This document shows, one piece after another, positions 34,101-48,000 of a DNA stretch of 64,000 nt. Source of the stretch: Trichostrongylus colubriformis. Taxonomy: Eukaryota > Nematoda > Chromadorea > Rhabditida > Trichostrongylidae. The number at the start of each line of letters is the position of its first letter. Position 1 is the first letter of the stretch. Below the pieces are notes generated by a model. That model made no database searches. It saw nothing but the letters and a program-made list of their open reading frames with translations, and was not told the origin of the DNA. The stretch lies in the NCBI GenBank assembly GCA_963978905.1, contig OZ022256.1, forward strand, positions 17,953,231 through 18,017,230, in the 5' to 3' direction. A program made the translations under genes and the position numbers.

Positions 34101-37100
34101 ACGGCGTACTAAAGGAAGCGATGAGTGCGAGCCAAGGGCGCCGTATGTGGTTGTTCCTGAAGTAATCGCATCCCATTCCAGGCGCACCACACTGCCATTT
34201 TTTTAAGAACAACTGCGTACGGCACCTTTAGCCCACACTCATCGCGGCGAATATTGCACCATTATCCTACAAGATCTTGCAAATATGAAAGGAGCGGAAC
34301 GCTTCATTCTGGGATGGGCTAAGAGCACATATGCTATGAAAGTGTGATGAGCTTGGAAAACTAAAAATTCAAGAGTTCCATCACCCCCTTATTCCTCCCC
34401 ATTAGACATGCGGACATTTTGAAATCCCTACTCCATAGCTCACTTCGCAGGAACACAACTGTGCTTATTCGGGAGCTGCGTTTTGTAGATTGTTGACCTG
34501 ATTTTTCATATTTTTTCCTGTGAACCCGCTAATGATTAAAGACGCTTGACAGCAAGCCACGTGATTTCCACGTACACACCTGACGATCTCATTTTTCATT
34601 GAAAGTGTCTCAAACTCATTACTTTCATCAACATCCGATGTATTGTTTTTTTTTTGTTAACACTTGATTTTTACAATTCTACTTGGTACTCATGGCTATT
34701 TATTTTATTTACCTGTGTTTACTGTATGTAGTATTGTAATTTTCCTGTATTTGATTTCGAACTGGTACTTTTTCAAATTCCTTATGTACATGTCTAGGAG
34801 GTCATCAGGATAGTAGTAGTGGGGGGGGGGGTTTCTCTTGAGTCTAGGATTGAGGAGCTCCGAGGTGGATAAAACAATCTTTTACGAATAAAAAAATTTC
34901 GCACTAAGTTAGAGGTAGGGTTCGCTAACACCCTCGAGTGCCCTCCATCACCGTATGTGTAGCCTTTCTCTCTCCTCTACAACGCGCATATGTAGATCAG
35001 CGTTTTTTTACAGCTGTTTCAATCAACGTCTAAAAGTTTCTCAATAATCTAATGGTTGGAAAAAGCAGAAAAGGTGTAGAATAATGTAAATTGGAAAAAT
35101 GTTGGTTTTTTTTATTCTTTCGAGCTGTAGTTTATAGCAGTAAGGTATGGTACTTTTGAAGGATGGCAAATATGGACAAGTTTATGAGTTCCGTATTGCT
35201 TTTGTCTTAATTCGTTTCTTGGCCCTTGGTGTACAAGGGAAAAGGGAGCTTTTTGGCCAATCTATGTAAATTCACATTCCATCACAATCAAAACGAACGA
35301 TAAAAGGGGCACAATATACTGGAGTAAATATGAGCCAGACGATGTGGTTTTGTGTGAGCTCAGAAGGAAGCTGCTTAAGGGGAACTTTTTTTGCTATCCC
35401 CCACCCCTTCCACTCACGCAGCGTTCATTTTACATCTGCAGTGTATGAATGAACAAATCCACATGTATTGGTGAAAAAGTCTTTGCTAAAGGCTTCATTA
35501 AGTATCCAAGACTCTTTGATAGGTTATGTTCACAGGCGATCTGCCAGGGTCACGCAGACCACCCACATTCTACAACCTTTCGCCTTACTTTATATGGCAA
35601 CACCCTTGTCGTCGCCCGATATAACGAATGGCCCCACTCTCTGCACACTCTGATCGGGGCCGCTCTTTCCAGTGGAAATCGATTGAGCTGCGCTGAGTTG
35701 TTGCGTTGCTCGTTGCCGTGTCGTCATTCAGATGTTTTCTTCTTCACTCCGGGGCAGTAACTCGATTCAATTCCCCTGCAATGGCCTCGCTCGCTCTTCT
35801 GCACACAATTCTCACTGCGGCCTCCACAATCCTCTCCAAATGTTTTATTGATTTTTCAAGGTTTTTGGTTCCACGTGTTCATTTTCGTTCTTCTTGGCGC
35901 CATTTCTTATCGTCGTTCTCATTTTTTAAAGGCGACCTGGCATTTTTTTGCGACATGGTCGGCAGGCGTTACCATGGTTAACGATTAAGGCAGCCCCTTT
36001 TTCTTGTCATATTGCCGTGATCGCTTTTTCACTGAGCTCGATAAGGATATTCCTGGAATTCTCATTTACGCCTGTGTAATAATATTTTTTTCAAGTGATT
36101 GTCGTCTTTTTTTTTGCTTCAATTTCATTTGGGTAGCCTGCAGCTTCCCTCAAAATCAAAATAAGTTGGATCATTTTTACGGAACTTTGCTCAAAACTTT
36201 CTTTTTTTTTTGAAATGTGTTATATGTAATGTATCCACTCATGTTCCCTAACCATTCTTTATTTTGTGTAGTTCCAGACTGCTGTAGACTTTGCCAGATT
36301 AGTCTTATCGCGCTCATGACCGCGTTGACCTTGCGTTGACGAGTCACTCTCGATAATTTGTTGCGACTATATTGATTACATATCGATCATTTCTACTTTG
36401 GGTGCTATCGTAATGAGGGGACGCCCTCACCGTGGAAGCTACTTTTATCAAAATCTCAAGGGCAAAATATCCCCTCTCCTTCTCCACTAAGGCGAACGCA
36501 TAAATACCCGACTAACCCCTCAGAGATCCATCATAAATGCTTACGTGTGCCTTATTTAGATACTGTGAAGACCGAAATAGTGCTTACTAAGATAGGCCAA
36601 ATATGTTGAACACGGAGTCCATGGCACTTATTTGGCGATTTTGGTAGCAACCAATTAATTTGACCGACAATTCAGTTGAATTTACTGTGTGTAAACAATA
36701 CCAATGTAAATAAAAGTGTCAATCTTGCAGTAGGTTTTGTAATGGAGCATTTACGGTGCACGCGATTGTCCATCGGGTGATTCAGTTAAAAATTCCTTGG
36801 CCTGCAATTGTTTGTTCACATCATTCGGCACACGTAAATCAAATACGAACACAAAAACATGAAAGAAACATAGCGCGCAAGACAGAAAATATAAGCGCTG
36901 TGACAAAATAAAAACACAAAAACCAGAAAAATCAATGAATGGCATGCCACGGTTTATCCCATTTGGATGCCCCTGGAGTCCTTTGAAGTTTGACAAAACT
37001 TCACCGACACCACACGTCTTTAATTTTTAAAGTTGCAAAAGAGACCCCATTTCTATGTGTGCAGAGCTAGTTTTTTTTTACATCAGCTGGCTAGCGCACA

Positions 37101-38025
37101 CCACCGCGCAGGGCACTCCTAGGTCTCGAGGAATAGCCGCTTTAGTACGACCCCTTCCCCTACCAAATGCGACTTCTCCCCAAGTATGTTTGGATCTCTA
37201 CAATACCAGTGACTGTTGCAGGATTGTATTCCTGCAATGTGTTTTATTTTAATTGCAATATGTTCTCTTGCTATGTATCTTACTTGAAGCAAAAAATATT
37301 TGTTTCACATTTCCTCATACGAGTTTGATGCGAAATACCCCTCGCATCTACTATTGAAAGTTTAGATCCCTGCACTTATGCAGACTTATGCAGAGACGAC
37401 TCCTTCCCCCCTCCCTCCCGTGCGGTCAGATACGACCCCACTCCCCTGTCGAGGAATCCTCAACTCCCGGTGTACCCTGCTACTGCGGGCATTGCATCAT
37501 GAGCGTCAGTGGGTCGATAGGAATGGAATTCAAAGTTTGGATTTAATTGAATTGGATTGGATTCGATCTTAATTCGAAATCTTCGGAATTTTAATTTTTC
37601 CATTATCCGGCATTCAGAGTGCTCCATTACGCATTCTCGGTCCTCTACACTGACTGATAATCTCGATCGACACCGATCGATTGTTCATAGTTTCATGGAG
37701 TTTTATCCATGTAATCACCCACTCGCTGGAGTGGTCCAATACCTTCTTCGAACCCTCTACCCGATAACCAACGCCTTTAATCGATATGGATCAATGTGGA
37801 AATTTATAGAGCTGCTTGCAGTTGTGGTCACGTATGAATGTAGTCCGATAGTGCTTTCCTACGCTCATACACATATGAAGGAATTTTCCCTGTCTTAACA
37901 GTTCGCACACTCACTATCTCACAAGTGGTTTTCGACCGCCCACCTTGACGCGTGCCATTTGCCCTTACTTTAGTCATCTTTTCCCTTCGCCCGGACTTTT
38001 GCAACCACATCACAACTTTTATTCC
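34101..38025. other. AT-rich unassigned region
   Basis: Long T-runs and a G-homopolymer (about 34830) but no recognisable coding exon, RNA gene or repeat partner. The frames at 35449-35981 have no known motif. Confidence 0.4.
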
Positions 38026-38029
38026 TTAA

Positions 38030-38454
38030 AGGAATGGTCCACGGAAAATGAGTTTTTGTGTTACCCATATATTTATGTTTTATTTGCCTAATGTTGGCCT
38101 CAAGCAAAATTTCACGCGAAAAAACGTGAATCTGGCTGAGATACAGCACCACAAAGTGCGGTCCCAGTGGGCGGGGCCTCCGTGTAAAAGCCTCGTACCG
38201 CGTCCGCCGTGGTCGGAGACGCATTGTAGGGATAGAAGGTTACGTAAACAGTCCCACTCTCCGTTCCCAACGGCGGCGGACCACGGGACGATGCTTTTAC
38301 TCTTAGGCCCCGCCCACTGGGACCGCACTTTGTGGTGCTGTATCTCAGCCAGATTCACGTTTTTTCGCGTGAAATTTTGCATGAGGGCAACATTAGGCAA
38401 ATACAACATAAATATATGGGTAACACAAAAACTCATTTTCCGTGGACGATTCCT
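38030..38454. mobile_element. TTAA-flanked palindromic MITE, 425 bp
   Basis: TTAA at 38026-38029 and 38455-38458 flanks inverted arms of about 190 bp that are nearly identical (AGGAATGGTCCACGGAAAAT ... ATTTTCCGTGGACGATTCCT). The centre (38220-38275) is unique. Both strands therefore encode the same open frame, which is a by-product of the palindrome. TTAA duplication would suggest piggyBac-type integration, but the ends do not begin with the usual CCC, so the class is open. A single diverged arm is found at 57165-57258. Confidence 0.82.
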
Positions 38455-38459
38455 TTAAT

Positions 38460-38600
38460 CTGCCCACCACCGCAAAAACTGCGCCCATCGTTGGAGTTTG
38501 TCCTTCTTCCATAGCACTAACAATCACTTCCACTTTTCTCCTTGACTCTACACCATCCCCGAAATAAATTGCAATTCTTCCAGTGAGCACCACACAACCA
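38460..38600 (-). other. Possible orphan coding segment next to the MITE
   Basis: On the minus strand, 38593 to about 38460 reads LTGRIAIYFGDGVESRRKVE and MEEGQTPTMGAVFAVVG in one frame, with composition more like real coding sequence than its surroundings. A GTGGGC could serve as donor near 38463. I do not recognise the family, see no clear upstream acceptor, and the MITE lies immediately 3'. It may be an exon of an unseen gene or a remnant. Confidence 0.25.
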
Positions 38601-40655
38601 ATCAGACCCCCCGCTCACTATTGGCGGGCCTCCGCCCTCTCTATGATGTCCAAACTAGCTCGGCAAATGCCATTTGCTCCGGTTTTTTCCCTAGTCTCTA
38701 AGCTGCGTTAGAACCGAGTTATGAATTTTTGTTGCAGACACCGCCTATTCAAGGTACGCCCCGCCCACTGCGCGCGGTCCTATTCCATGTCTTTCAGGAA
38801 CTTATCGCTAACCTTGACCCATTTTTTCACTACAGTTCGATCACCCTGGAGTCCAATTGACATTTTCGGTCGACGGACCGAATATTCTGTGCACGCTCCA
38901 CCCACCGAGGACATGGCCTAGTGTTGGTTCATGTGTGTCCCTTACTTCTTGTACCATGGCCTACTCATCCCATAATTGATACTTGTTTTCTACGTAATGC
39001 CTACGTGACAGACGGGGAGACGGTTGGAGGGATAGGGGGACAGACGTATAGACAGGAAGCGTTTTATAAGTAGTAGGGACTTGCACTGTGCCAAGTAATG
39101 TATGTAGGCGCCAGGGATATAGATTTTTACCTGTCTTTGGCGTACGGAGCTCCAGAATGGTTGAAATTAGGTGATATAATCAATTAATGGTTTTGGAAAA
39201 TCACTGGAACCTCAGATCTATCACTAGCCAGGTGAGTGTCACGTGTTTTGAAGGTCCAATAACATTAAATTCCATTAAATTTCTTAGTACCTTTTCGACT
39301 CCTCCCCAGGATCCTTAGAGCAGCGCTATCTAAACTTAAGTACTTCTTCAGCTGAATTTCCGTTTTTGAATTGATCCTTTACCATCACATCGGAATTAGC
39401 TCTTGAGTAGAACTCATTCTGAGTCCATTCAGTATCGCGAGTGATGAACCTTTGTGGAGCAGCTAATGTGCCTCAAGGCAAAATCGATACTCTGCCATTT
39501 CCATTTTCCAGTGATGGGTTTATCTTGTTTTCGGTTGTCGTTCCAAGATGTTGTTTTCCACGTCTACATTAATCTCTCGGAACAACTCTTGCATAATTGC
39601 TCTCGAATCTTTGAATTTTGTTTTGGTACCTCCACTCGCCTAAGACACTCTCTAAATATGTAGGGGTTATCAGCTCGGTATCGAAGGTCACTACAGAGTG
39701 TAGGCATCACTACAGCATGTGATTACTAAAACCGTAGGGATTTTCGGTTATGTTCTGTTCCGTTCTCGCTTCTGACTTCCTGATGGCTTAGGTGCCAGGG
39801 TATCGTGGTTAGAGAGCTTTATATGGATTTTTGCTCAGGTTGAACAGAATGTAGTACGCGAATGTGACTTTTATAAAGTTCACCCATTTGATCACACCAC
39901 CGTCATAAAATTTCCAATGTCCAATGTCCAATACTGGTGACCGATAAAGCGAAGGGTTTTCGGAGAGCTTCCGTGATCCTGTTTCGATATCTAATCATTC
40001 CCCATGTATGGAGATCGAATTCTTATTATGGGCCACATGTTCGCACCACCTGTTTTCAAATCTCGGCGCAGCAGAGAAGCTTTCTTCATTGCAATCAGTC
40101 ACAGACTAGGTGTTGAAGGGGAGTACGGCAATGAGGGGCTTTTGAAGAAATATCGTTTAGGCACACATTATTCGGTGCTATGATTTACCTGCTGTGGAAA
40201 AGACAGTAATTGCTGTCATTACAAACATCGTGCTCCACCAAAGACGGTACCCTCCTCCCACTTCCGCCCCTTCTCAGCATCTGCAGGGGCAACTGGCAGA
40301 TGGATCTACTTCCAATATAAGAATTAGATGCTCAGTGAGTGGATAAATTACTACAAATCGAGCGGTCGGATCGAAAACTATCGACTGCTATGGTACCCAA
40401 ACTCCCGAGTAGTGACCACTACAGCCTAGATGTAAGATGACTACTGCGTCGGTAGAATTGTCCTGATCCGATACAGTCGTGACAACGGGTACCGACCGCT
40501 AAATTATCTAAAATTTCGGAAAATGTGTCCGTCTATAGGGATGTGATATGCAGTGATAAACGACTAGATCATCAACCAATGATAAATAAGCAATGGTAAT
40601 AGGACTGAACCTGAAATGCTCAGTAAATGAAGAAACATAATTGCTCCTCCGATAT
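38600..40655. other. Unassigned DNA
   Basis: GC-richer at 38600-38800 (ACGCCCCGCCCACTGCGCGC), which resembles the MITE centre. A short tandem TCCAATG occurs near 39915. No gene recognised. Confidence 0.35.
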
Positions 40656-40659
40656 GTCG

Positions 40660-40870
40660 ATAACAACGAATTGTTCCTACCTCAAAACTGTGTGCACTAC
40701 CGAGTAGTGATAAATGTTTGTAGTGATACCAGTAGGTCTAGCGCTTGGTACTGCGCCTATCACAATGGGGACATTTTTGATACGAATTTACATCGACATC
40801 TATTGGGCACTATCGACTATATTCACATTACATGATTCTACCGTGTTATTCGCGCAGTACTGTGCGATAG
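40660..40870 (+). repeat. Repeat copy shared with 25034-25215
   Basis: Shares CCGAGTAGTGATAAATGTTT, CCGTGTTATTCGCG and GTACTGTGCGATAGC blocks in the same order and orientation with 25040-25215. Confidence 0.6.
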
Positions 40871-41907
40871 CCCAACTTGTTGGTCGATAAAGAGATTCAG
40901 GGACTTTTGGTGGATTTCTGCGGTTGTATATAGGTTTGCCTTACGATAGAAATTGATTTTCAGCTTATTAAGAGAGGCCTTTGCAGTTGAGTCATTACTG
41001 GCCATTGAAGCAATACGCATGCGTGTTCTCCCTTGATTGGAAGTTTTTGCTCTCTCTCGTGCTCTCCTACCTTGTACATTTGCTTGAGGAAACTAATTTT
41101 GCAATTGAATACCCTGTCAACGAGTTCATCATTCTCAAAAGGTCATAGCACTTGGTCTGATACATATAGAACATTTATAAATAGAAGTTTACGACCAGTA
41201 AGGTGCTCAGAAACGTCGTCTCGAAAGGGAAATGTTCGCGATAACATTTATGGTTACACGTGGTTATTATATTAAGCCAAGCACAAGGTGACACGATGTG
41301 TGGTAGGAGATGGTCACAGTGTTATTGACATCTTTTTTCCTGGTGGGTGTCCCTCGCATAATTATGCAGAAAAAGGAACACTCATGCTTCATGTTCTGTC
41401 AAGAATTCTGAACGGCATCGTGACTGTAAGGTGGATGAGTAACCAATGTTGTAAGGGAGATCATCGCACACTTCATGCACTCTCCATGGCAAGATATAAC
41501 ATTTTATACGGCAAAAGCAATGAACTTCTCTTTTTCATGCAAAACCATTGCTTTTCCTTGAGGGCCGCAGAAAGTAAGCTGTCGAATTACACTCTCCGAA
41601 TTTTCTCCCGGTGACTGCATTTCAGACAACCGTGTACTGATGAAGATGTTTTCGATTTCTTGAAATTCAGTACCATTGCAGTCACATGTTCATCTGGACA
41701 CGTATTTCCGCGCAGGAACCATTGTGGTTCGAATCGTGTAACTGATTGAACAAGTAAGATACCTAACGAGCCTATCTTACAGATCTTTGTATTATTTGAT
41801 TCAAGCAAGGTCTTTCTGTCAATTTATTTATATGAGGAACCACTCTTGTTTCACTGGAGGGTAGCAGAAACGTAAGATTTATTGTTAAAATTTAAAATTT
41901 ATTTTCA
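40871..41907. other. Unassigned DNA
   Basis: Nothing recognised. Confidence 0.35.
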
Positions 41908-41987
41908 GAATACCCCTTTAGCCCCTTCCGCATTACTACAGAGGCCTCAACCTCTGTAGTATTGCGGAAAGGGCTAAAGGGGTATTC
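41908..41987. repeat. Near-perfect 80-bp hairpin
   Basis: Arms 41908-41944 and 41951-41987 (37 nt each, 35 matching) enclose the 6-nt loop CCTCAA. The stem begins GAATACCCCTTTAGCCCCTT. Size and pairing are compatible with a tiny MITE or with a structured small-RNA precursor; without expression data I cannot choose. Confidence 0.8.
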
Positions 41988-44900
41988 TCGATGAGGACAA
42001 GGTCTTGTTAGAAGGAGGGTATACTAATTTTTCGGGTTTTTGGCAGTTTCATTGCGTTCTTTCTCTGATGTTGCACGGTTGAGTATAACCACTTTCAGGT
42101 TTCCCAATCGGCCGCAATTACCCCTATTTCTCGTAGCGGTGTAGAGCACGCCTTTCACCGCGAATCGCAACACTCATGATCTCCTTGTTTTCCTTTACAT
42201 TTAACATACTCTGTGTTACTGAACACCCGGATCATCATTCCTGTTGTCTTCAATATGAAACAAGTCTCGTCGGAAGGTCTTTGATGAATTGTCGTTTCAG
42301 CATCCTTTATTCATTCGTTATCCGCAGTGATCCTTTTTTTCTTGACATACGATTAATACATTAAACTCTCATGAACTCATATAACATCTTCATTCTTATT
42401 CAGCTGTTGTTTTCGTTGTCGGCTTTATCATCGTTACCTCTAATACAGCGGTGAACAAAGGCGCAAGAGCAGGTTCGTGATGAAAAGAATAGCTAATAAA
42501 ACTGGGTATTCGTGCTTCGCAAAGGAAAAGTGCGTCAAGAGAGGGCTGTGCGAGTGAGGGTATTGAAAAGTGAATTGAACCTGGGAATGCTGGGAGGAGT
42601 GCTACGAGGAAAACTGCGACAAATCATCGGATGTGATTGCAGCCACTGAAGAAGACCCACTCCAGTTGAACAGATCACATGCTGATGTTTATCGGAGGCT
42701 GAGACTTGTACTTTTCTGAAGAAATATGAGGGTAGGGATCACAATGAAATCAGAAGCTTCCCATTGGCTCGTTGCTTTGCCTTGAGTTTCTCACGAGGAT
42801 GCTCCCCAGAAAATTGATTGAAGAATTTCTTCGATCAAGACATATCAGTTGAGAGTTAGCAAGATAGATCGAAGTTTATCATTCTCACTGGCACTGAAAC
42901 CCTCGCCAGAATTGATTCTGTGGGGCGGAGACGGATTGCCGCTGCGTTCTGGGAAAACAACTCTTTCAATGTCCCCCTGCAAAGCAGTAGATAGCAGCTT
43001 GTTTACCAAATCTAGGCAGCTTTCTTCTTACCAGCATGTGCGTCTTTTACAATTCAAGGTTCTCTTCTTTTACAATTTAATTGAAGCTAAACATGGCCCA
43101 GAGCCTTGCTGCTTAATGTTAGTACTTTCGCTCAGGTCTTTGTCCTTGACCGTGGCCACTGGTCCTCGGGGAGGATGTGATTACGGCGGCTCATAGCATT
43201 TTCTTTCATCGATTGGTTCACAAGTATTGGATTGCATTAGGGCATCTTCTGATGCCATTTTGCTTGACCAATTGTTAGATTTAGGATTAATGCCCTTGTC
43301 TAAGTTGCCATCTTGCTGCTTTCATTCTGTGTTCCACACATCGATGAATACCTGTTGAAATGCAGTTTATGATCAGAAGCCTTCACCATTCTTCGGCTAC
43401 CGTGTTCGTATTTTAGAAGAACTAATTTAATGGACTGTTACATGTTACTATGACTATGAGCCCACTGCCCAGGATTAAGTGTTAAATGTGAGGAAATGAA
43501 AGTGAACGGGTTGATGTAGAGGAATGCAGAGTGCTGTTATGGCCCTGAAAGTTCTATTTGAGCGCAAAATCAAAATTTTTATTGGCGTTCATGCGTATGA
43601 GCGTAGAACGTACAGTGATCCTCTTTTCTTGCGATTATATATGAAATCAACGGTTTTTCTGATACCTTGTTTTGACAACGCAGGAAATATGGCTTCCGAA
43701 TGGAGTGACAAATATGTGACGGAAGCTGGCAGCATTCTTCCAAAATAGCTGTTTTGAGCTTACTGATTGTGTTGTTGTGGCTGGCATTTGCACGGGTGCC
43801 GCGGAGCTCTTCTTCCGAAACATTTTTTATTGAAATTGCTTTGTATAAATAGCCTTCATTACATAAATAAAAAACGCTCATTTCACGTTAATCAATGTGC
43901 GATGTATGCTCTGGCGGTGTAAGGAGATGAAATGTAGATCGTCAGTGAAGATGGAAGAAAAACCTGTGAAGGCTCTTAAAATAAGGGTTCCCTTCGTTTG
44001 GTGGGTAAGGAAGGTTTAGGTGCTCTGACGGCGTAGAAAAAAAGATAAGAGATGAAGATGAGAAATAGCAATCCAATCAGAAGCCTAACCGAGTTAAGCA
44101 TTGCTGAAGTTTGTGGCTTGCATAGCGGCCCTTAGGCACCCTTCTGTCATTAGAAACTTTGTTCTGGACATTTTCTACCTTTGTGCATCGCTCTGTCCTA
44201 TTCGAATAAGTGAACCGGTCCAATTCGCCTCGAATGTGCGCTTGAATAAAATGAGAAGGTTACTGTCTTGCTATTCTGTTACAAGTTATGCCAGCTGATT
44301 TGAGCGTTTTGATTATAAATGCATTTTTCTTTTATTGGGCTGTGAGACACATCATCAGCCAAGCATCATATCAGTGGTTGAACTCTGGAGTGATATCGAA
44401 CCACTTACCTTCAAGCAAATCCGCGAAGCAAGTTCTCTGGTACCAGTCATGGCTGCTCGAATTTTGGATGTTTCTTCAAAACTAACTGAATTTCGTGACT
44501 TTCGAGCGTGTTCTCTTATTGGTTGCGAGCTATGCGCTTTGATAGCGGACGCTTACCAGCTTTTGTGTCTAATGGATCATGGTTTGTACGACCTTCCGCG
44601 ACTCTTTTATATTACATTCCTTTTCTGTTTATGAAGGGTAATCAGTATCTCAACTGATTCTACAATTCTTATTTCTAGCTTTCGCAGTCATTTGTCCATC
44701 AATATGAGATCTCTAATATTTTTTTGGCTGTTTCATTACTTTCATCCATTCCACCACTATACTGTTTAAGCTGTTTCTAGTGATGATCAATTTTATTTTG
44801 ACCGCCTTTTTTGCTTTTTCCAAACTATATATTATTTCGTTTTTTATTACGCTATTCGAAAAAGTTGCACGTGCCGATAGGAACATGCTCTCTTCGCTCT

Positions 44901-44997
44901 TTGATGCCGTACCTTTTTTATTGGAATAGAGTCGCTCCGGTCCCCTTATTTATCTCTTCTTTACAAAATACTTGAATTCCTGAATTTTTCTTTTTAG
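41988..44997. other. Unassigned DNA upstream of the acyltransferase gene
   Basis: Frames at 42849-43196, 43524-43748 and 44288-44634 have no recognisable motif. The promoter of the downstream gene should lie here if its first exon is at 44998, but no diagnostic core element is visible. Confidence 0.35.
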
Positions 44998-45013
44998 ATC
45001 TCAGCCTTTCCCG
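44986..45013 (+). promoter_or_regulatory. Splice acceptor and 16-nt leader before the acyltransferase start
   Basis: TTTTTCTTTTTAG (AG at 44996-44997) is followed by 16 nt and then ATG 45014. In nematodes a polypyrimidine acceptor this close to the start codon is typical of a spliced-leader trans-splice site; a cis-intron from an unseen 5' untranslated exon is the alternative. Confidence 0.55.
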
Positions 45014-48000
45014 ATGGTGGTAGGGACGTTAGCCGACCTTCTCAACACACGGGAAGATGGGCTCCGTCTTCTGCTGTGCGTGCTTGCCGGTGAGTGTTGC
45101 AGTGTTTTGAAGCCTACAAATGTTTACTGTGTCGTGTGCTGTTTGATTGCTCAGGTTGCTGTAAACAGCCATTTCAATTAACATTATGTGATGACTCAAT
45201 CACTTGTAAATCTCGTAGACAGTGCATGGCATCCCTGTAAAGTAAGCTCTTTGCTAGTTTCTCGGTGCTTGTTTCTGCTCACTGACGAAACCGCAACAAG
45301 TAAAAGTAAAAGGAAACTCATTTGCGTATTACGCATTCAGCATCTTTTCCCCCCAGTATTGAAAGTCATTTGCAGTCCGATGTTTGCCGCGAGCGCAAAG
45401 TGGTACTCAAGCCGAATGATTGTCTTGTTTCAGACACAATTTCAGCCAAATGCCAAAGAGTGTCGGTGACGCGGTCTTGCTGCTTCCATATTTTGGTATA
45501 TTTGGCGTGGATACTTGCTTTGGTCAACGTAGTTGCAGCTATGAACATGAAACATATTCTATATTAACTCACAGTTCATAATCTTCCGAAAAAATTAGCG
45601 ATGTACAACTTCCCTCTCCTCTTCTCCAACAGGAGACTTGCAATATCTCCTTCACCTTGGAAAAGGGCGCAGAACGGAATGAGAGAGAGTTGAGGTGGAG
45701 TTTCCGAAAATTCAAAAGTTGCTTGAGTTGAGGGGCCGTGTGATCTGATTCAGCACTGCATTTTATTTTCTGATCCCTGTGCCCCTCTTTCGACGGAAGA
45801 AAAGTTCTGCATTAATTGCATTTTTTGCTCTTAGGATCTTCCAGAGCAATTTTCGCGCAATCTTTTCCTCATACTCAGCAAGGCTTTTGTGCGAGCATCC
45901 AGAAACTGCGCAATACGCTATATGTAATTTTTTCAGTTTCTGGTATTCCAACCAACCGTTTACCGTATAGTCTTTCTAGTAGAATTCGATATTCACGCTC
46001 TTTATATGACTCTGCCGCTTCACTGCATTTCCAATTCTTCTACAGATTTGTTTTCTTTCACCCTCTCCTGCAACAGCTCTTCTTCATCAATTTCACCTAA
46101 CCAGTCCACCGTTGTCCCACGAGGCTCCTAAGATGTCAAACAGCTTCGTAGTGTTCATTGAGCCAAACAAACACCCCAAGTAGTGAAGTCATAGGGAATG
46201 AAACCTTAGTAGAAATCATTGCATGCATTGAAGTTGATTAAAGTAAATTTGTGGTTATGATACGATTCGAGGGAGCTGAAATTCGGGATTCGGTCAACCT
46301 TCATTGATCGCGGCGATTGTGATGACGTGCTTATAATAGCCTGCGGAGATATCAGTTACTGGAGCGCTTTTGGCAGACCACAAGCATTTGAGATCTTCAA
46401 AAATGCGGTACAAAACTTGCTGGTACCGGTATGGAAGGCAGGCGCTGACTTGTTCCAGCATGAGTATTATCCTAGAGAATTTCCCTGTGACAAGAAATTT
46501 CTGTGACAAATTTCGTTTTTTCTTCGACTGTGCTTTTTATTAAAGCAAGAGAGTTGTCTTCATCTGGAAAATTGCTCACTCAGAGTCCCCTTTTGCAACA
46601 AATAATTCGATCAGCTATCGGCAACCTACAAGGAATCACTTCGTCCTTTATCCATAACGCGTATGCTCGCGTTTTCTGGTCATTTCTGGATATCCTCGTG
46701 TATCTCACGCTGTGCAAGCTTATTGTGAACTAGTCGCAGCGAAAGGCCACAGATCACACTGCTCGGGATCATTCTGCTTCATTCCGTGTTCATTTTTTTC
46801 ATGAGGTCATTGATCATGTCCGTGAAATAATGTAGGGTAATGAATCTATGTACGGTCGAGCTTTTTATCAATAGATGCTAGGTATTCAGATAGTTGGTAT
46901 ATGGCGTGTTCTGGGTGGATTGGTGGATTGCATCCTCCATCTTCGAGGAGGGGGGGGGGGGGGAGTGGATTGTATGTGCATGCACGAGCGCCACACGGTA
47001 TACACACGTGGCTCCGATCGATAGGATAGTAATGCGACGGCTCGAAAACACGTCCACAACCAGAACCAAGGGTATATCGGGGTTTCTAGAGTTTTCAGCC
47101 CTTCTATTTCATTTTCACTCAATACTTCCCACCTCTACTTTCATTTTCAACAGTTGAACAAATTTTCGTCTTCTATCTTCCAAGCGCCATGTGATACTGG
47201 TTCACAATCAGAATTTGCAACGAGCTTTAGTAGGTTTGAACCGAAGCGCTTCTAACTAATATCAGCTCGGATATAAGTAGAGCCTATCACAGAGATTTTG
47301 AGCAAAAACAAAGCATGTCTGGATTAGGACCCTGATTATCATGGTACCTTTCTTGTTCCCTGTGCGTTCAAAATGTTTCAAGAAAGGATCTGGAGATATC
47401 ACACTTCATAACCTTCACGCCCACAGCCGTTCTCCCTGATTCTATTTTGAAGAAAAAACCGTTTCGAAAATTGAGTACAAAAAACGTATAAGCAAAGTAT
47501 TTGGTAAACAGATGGACCTTTTTGTAAGAACCGAGCAACCTACCGTAAAGTGCCGTACTGGCATTGTAAGTGGAAGGTGTTCGAATCTTGACTTGAGTTC
47601 TGCTAAACTTTGCTCTGGGTGTCATCAAAGACGCTGACCATTTCCAGTCTGACGGAGAATCTGCTATTTATATTCGGAGAATAGTAATTCATTCTCAAAA
47701 GGTTCACATCTTTCCCATCCTTTTTCACAGGCCTTTGAAATTGCCTTTCTTTACAGGATATCCTCTGGCTGTGGTTCACCGAACATTTTTTTACAACAAA
47801 CCAGCAAATGTCCAGTATGCATTCTTTGTGGTGGTCGGAACCCTGCTCTATATCTTCAACAGTGGTAAGATTTGTTTCCTTAACCTTAAGATTGAGGTGT
47901 GATGAGATGTTTTTTCTCGAGAAATTTCTTCAGGCTATGACTCAATCCACGCCTTCGTTGCAGTACTCGTAGCATATGCTATTACAAACTACTTGCGCGG

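Noticed and set aside
38048..38458. Overlapping frames on both strands encoding nearly the same peptide
   Set aside because: They are the two arms of one palindromic MITE read in both directions, not genes.
46935..46965. Long G-runs here, at 34830 and at 62349 as G-quadruplex elements
   Set aside because: Plain homopolymers prone to sequencing error; nothing nearby suggests function.
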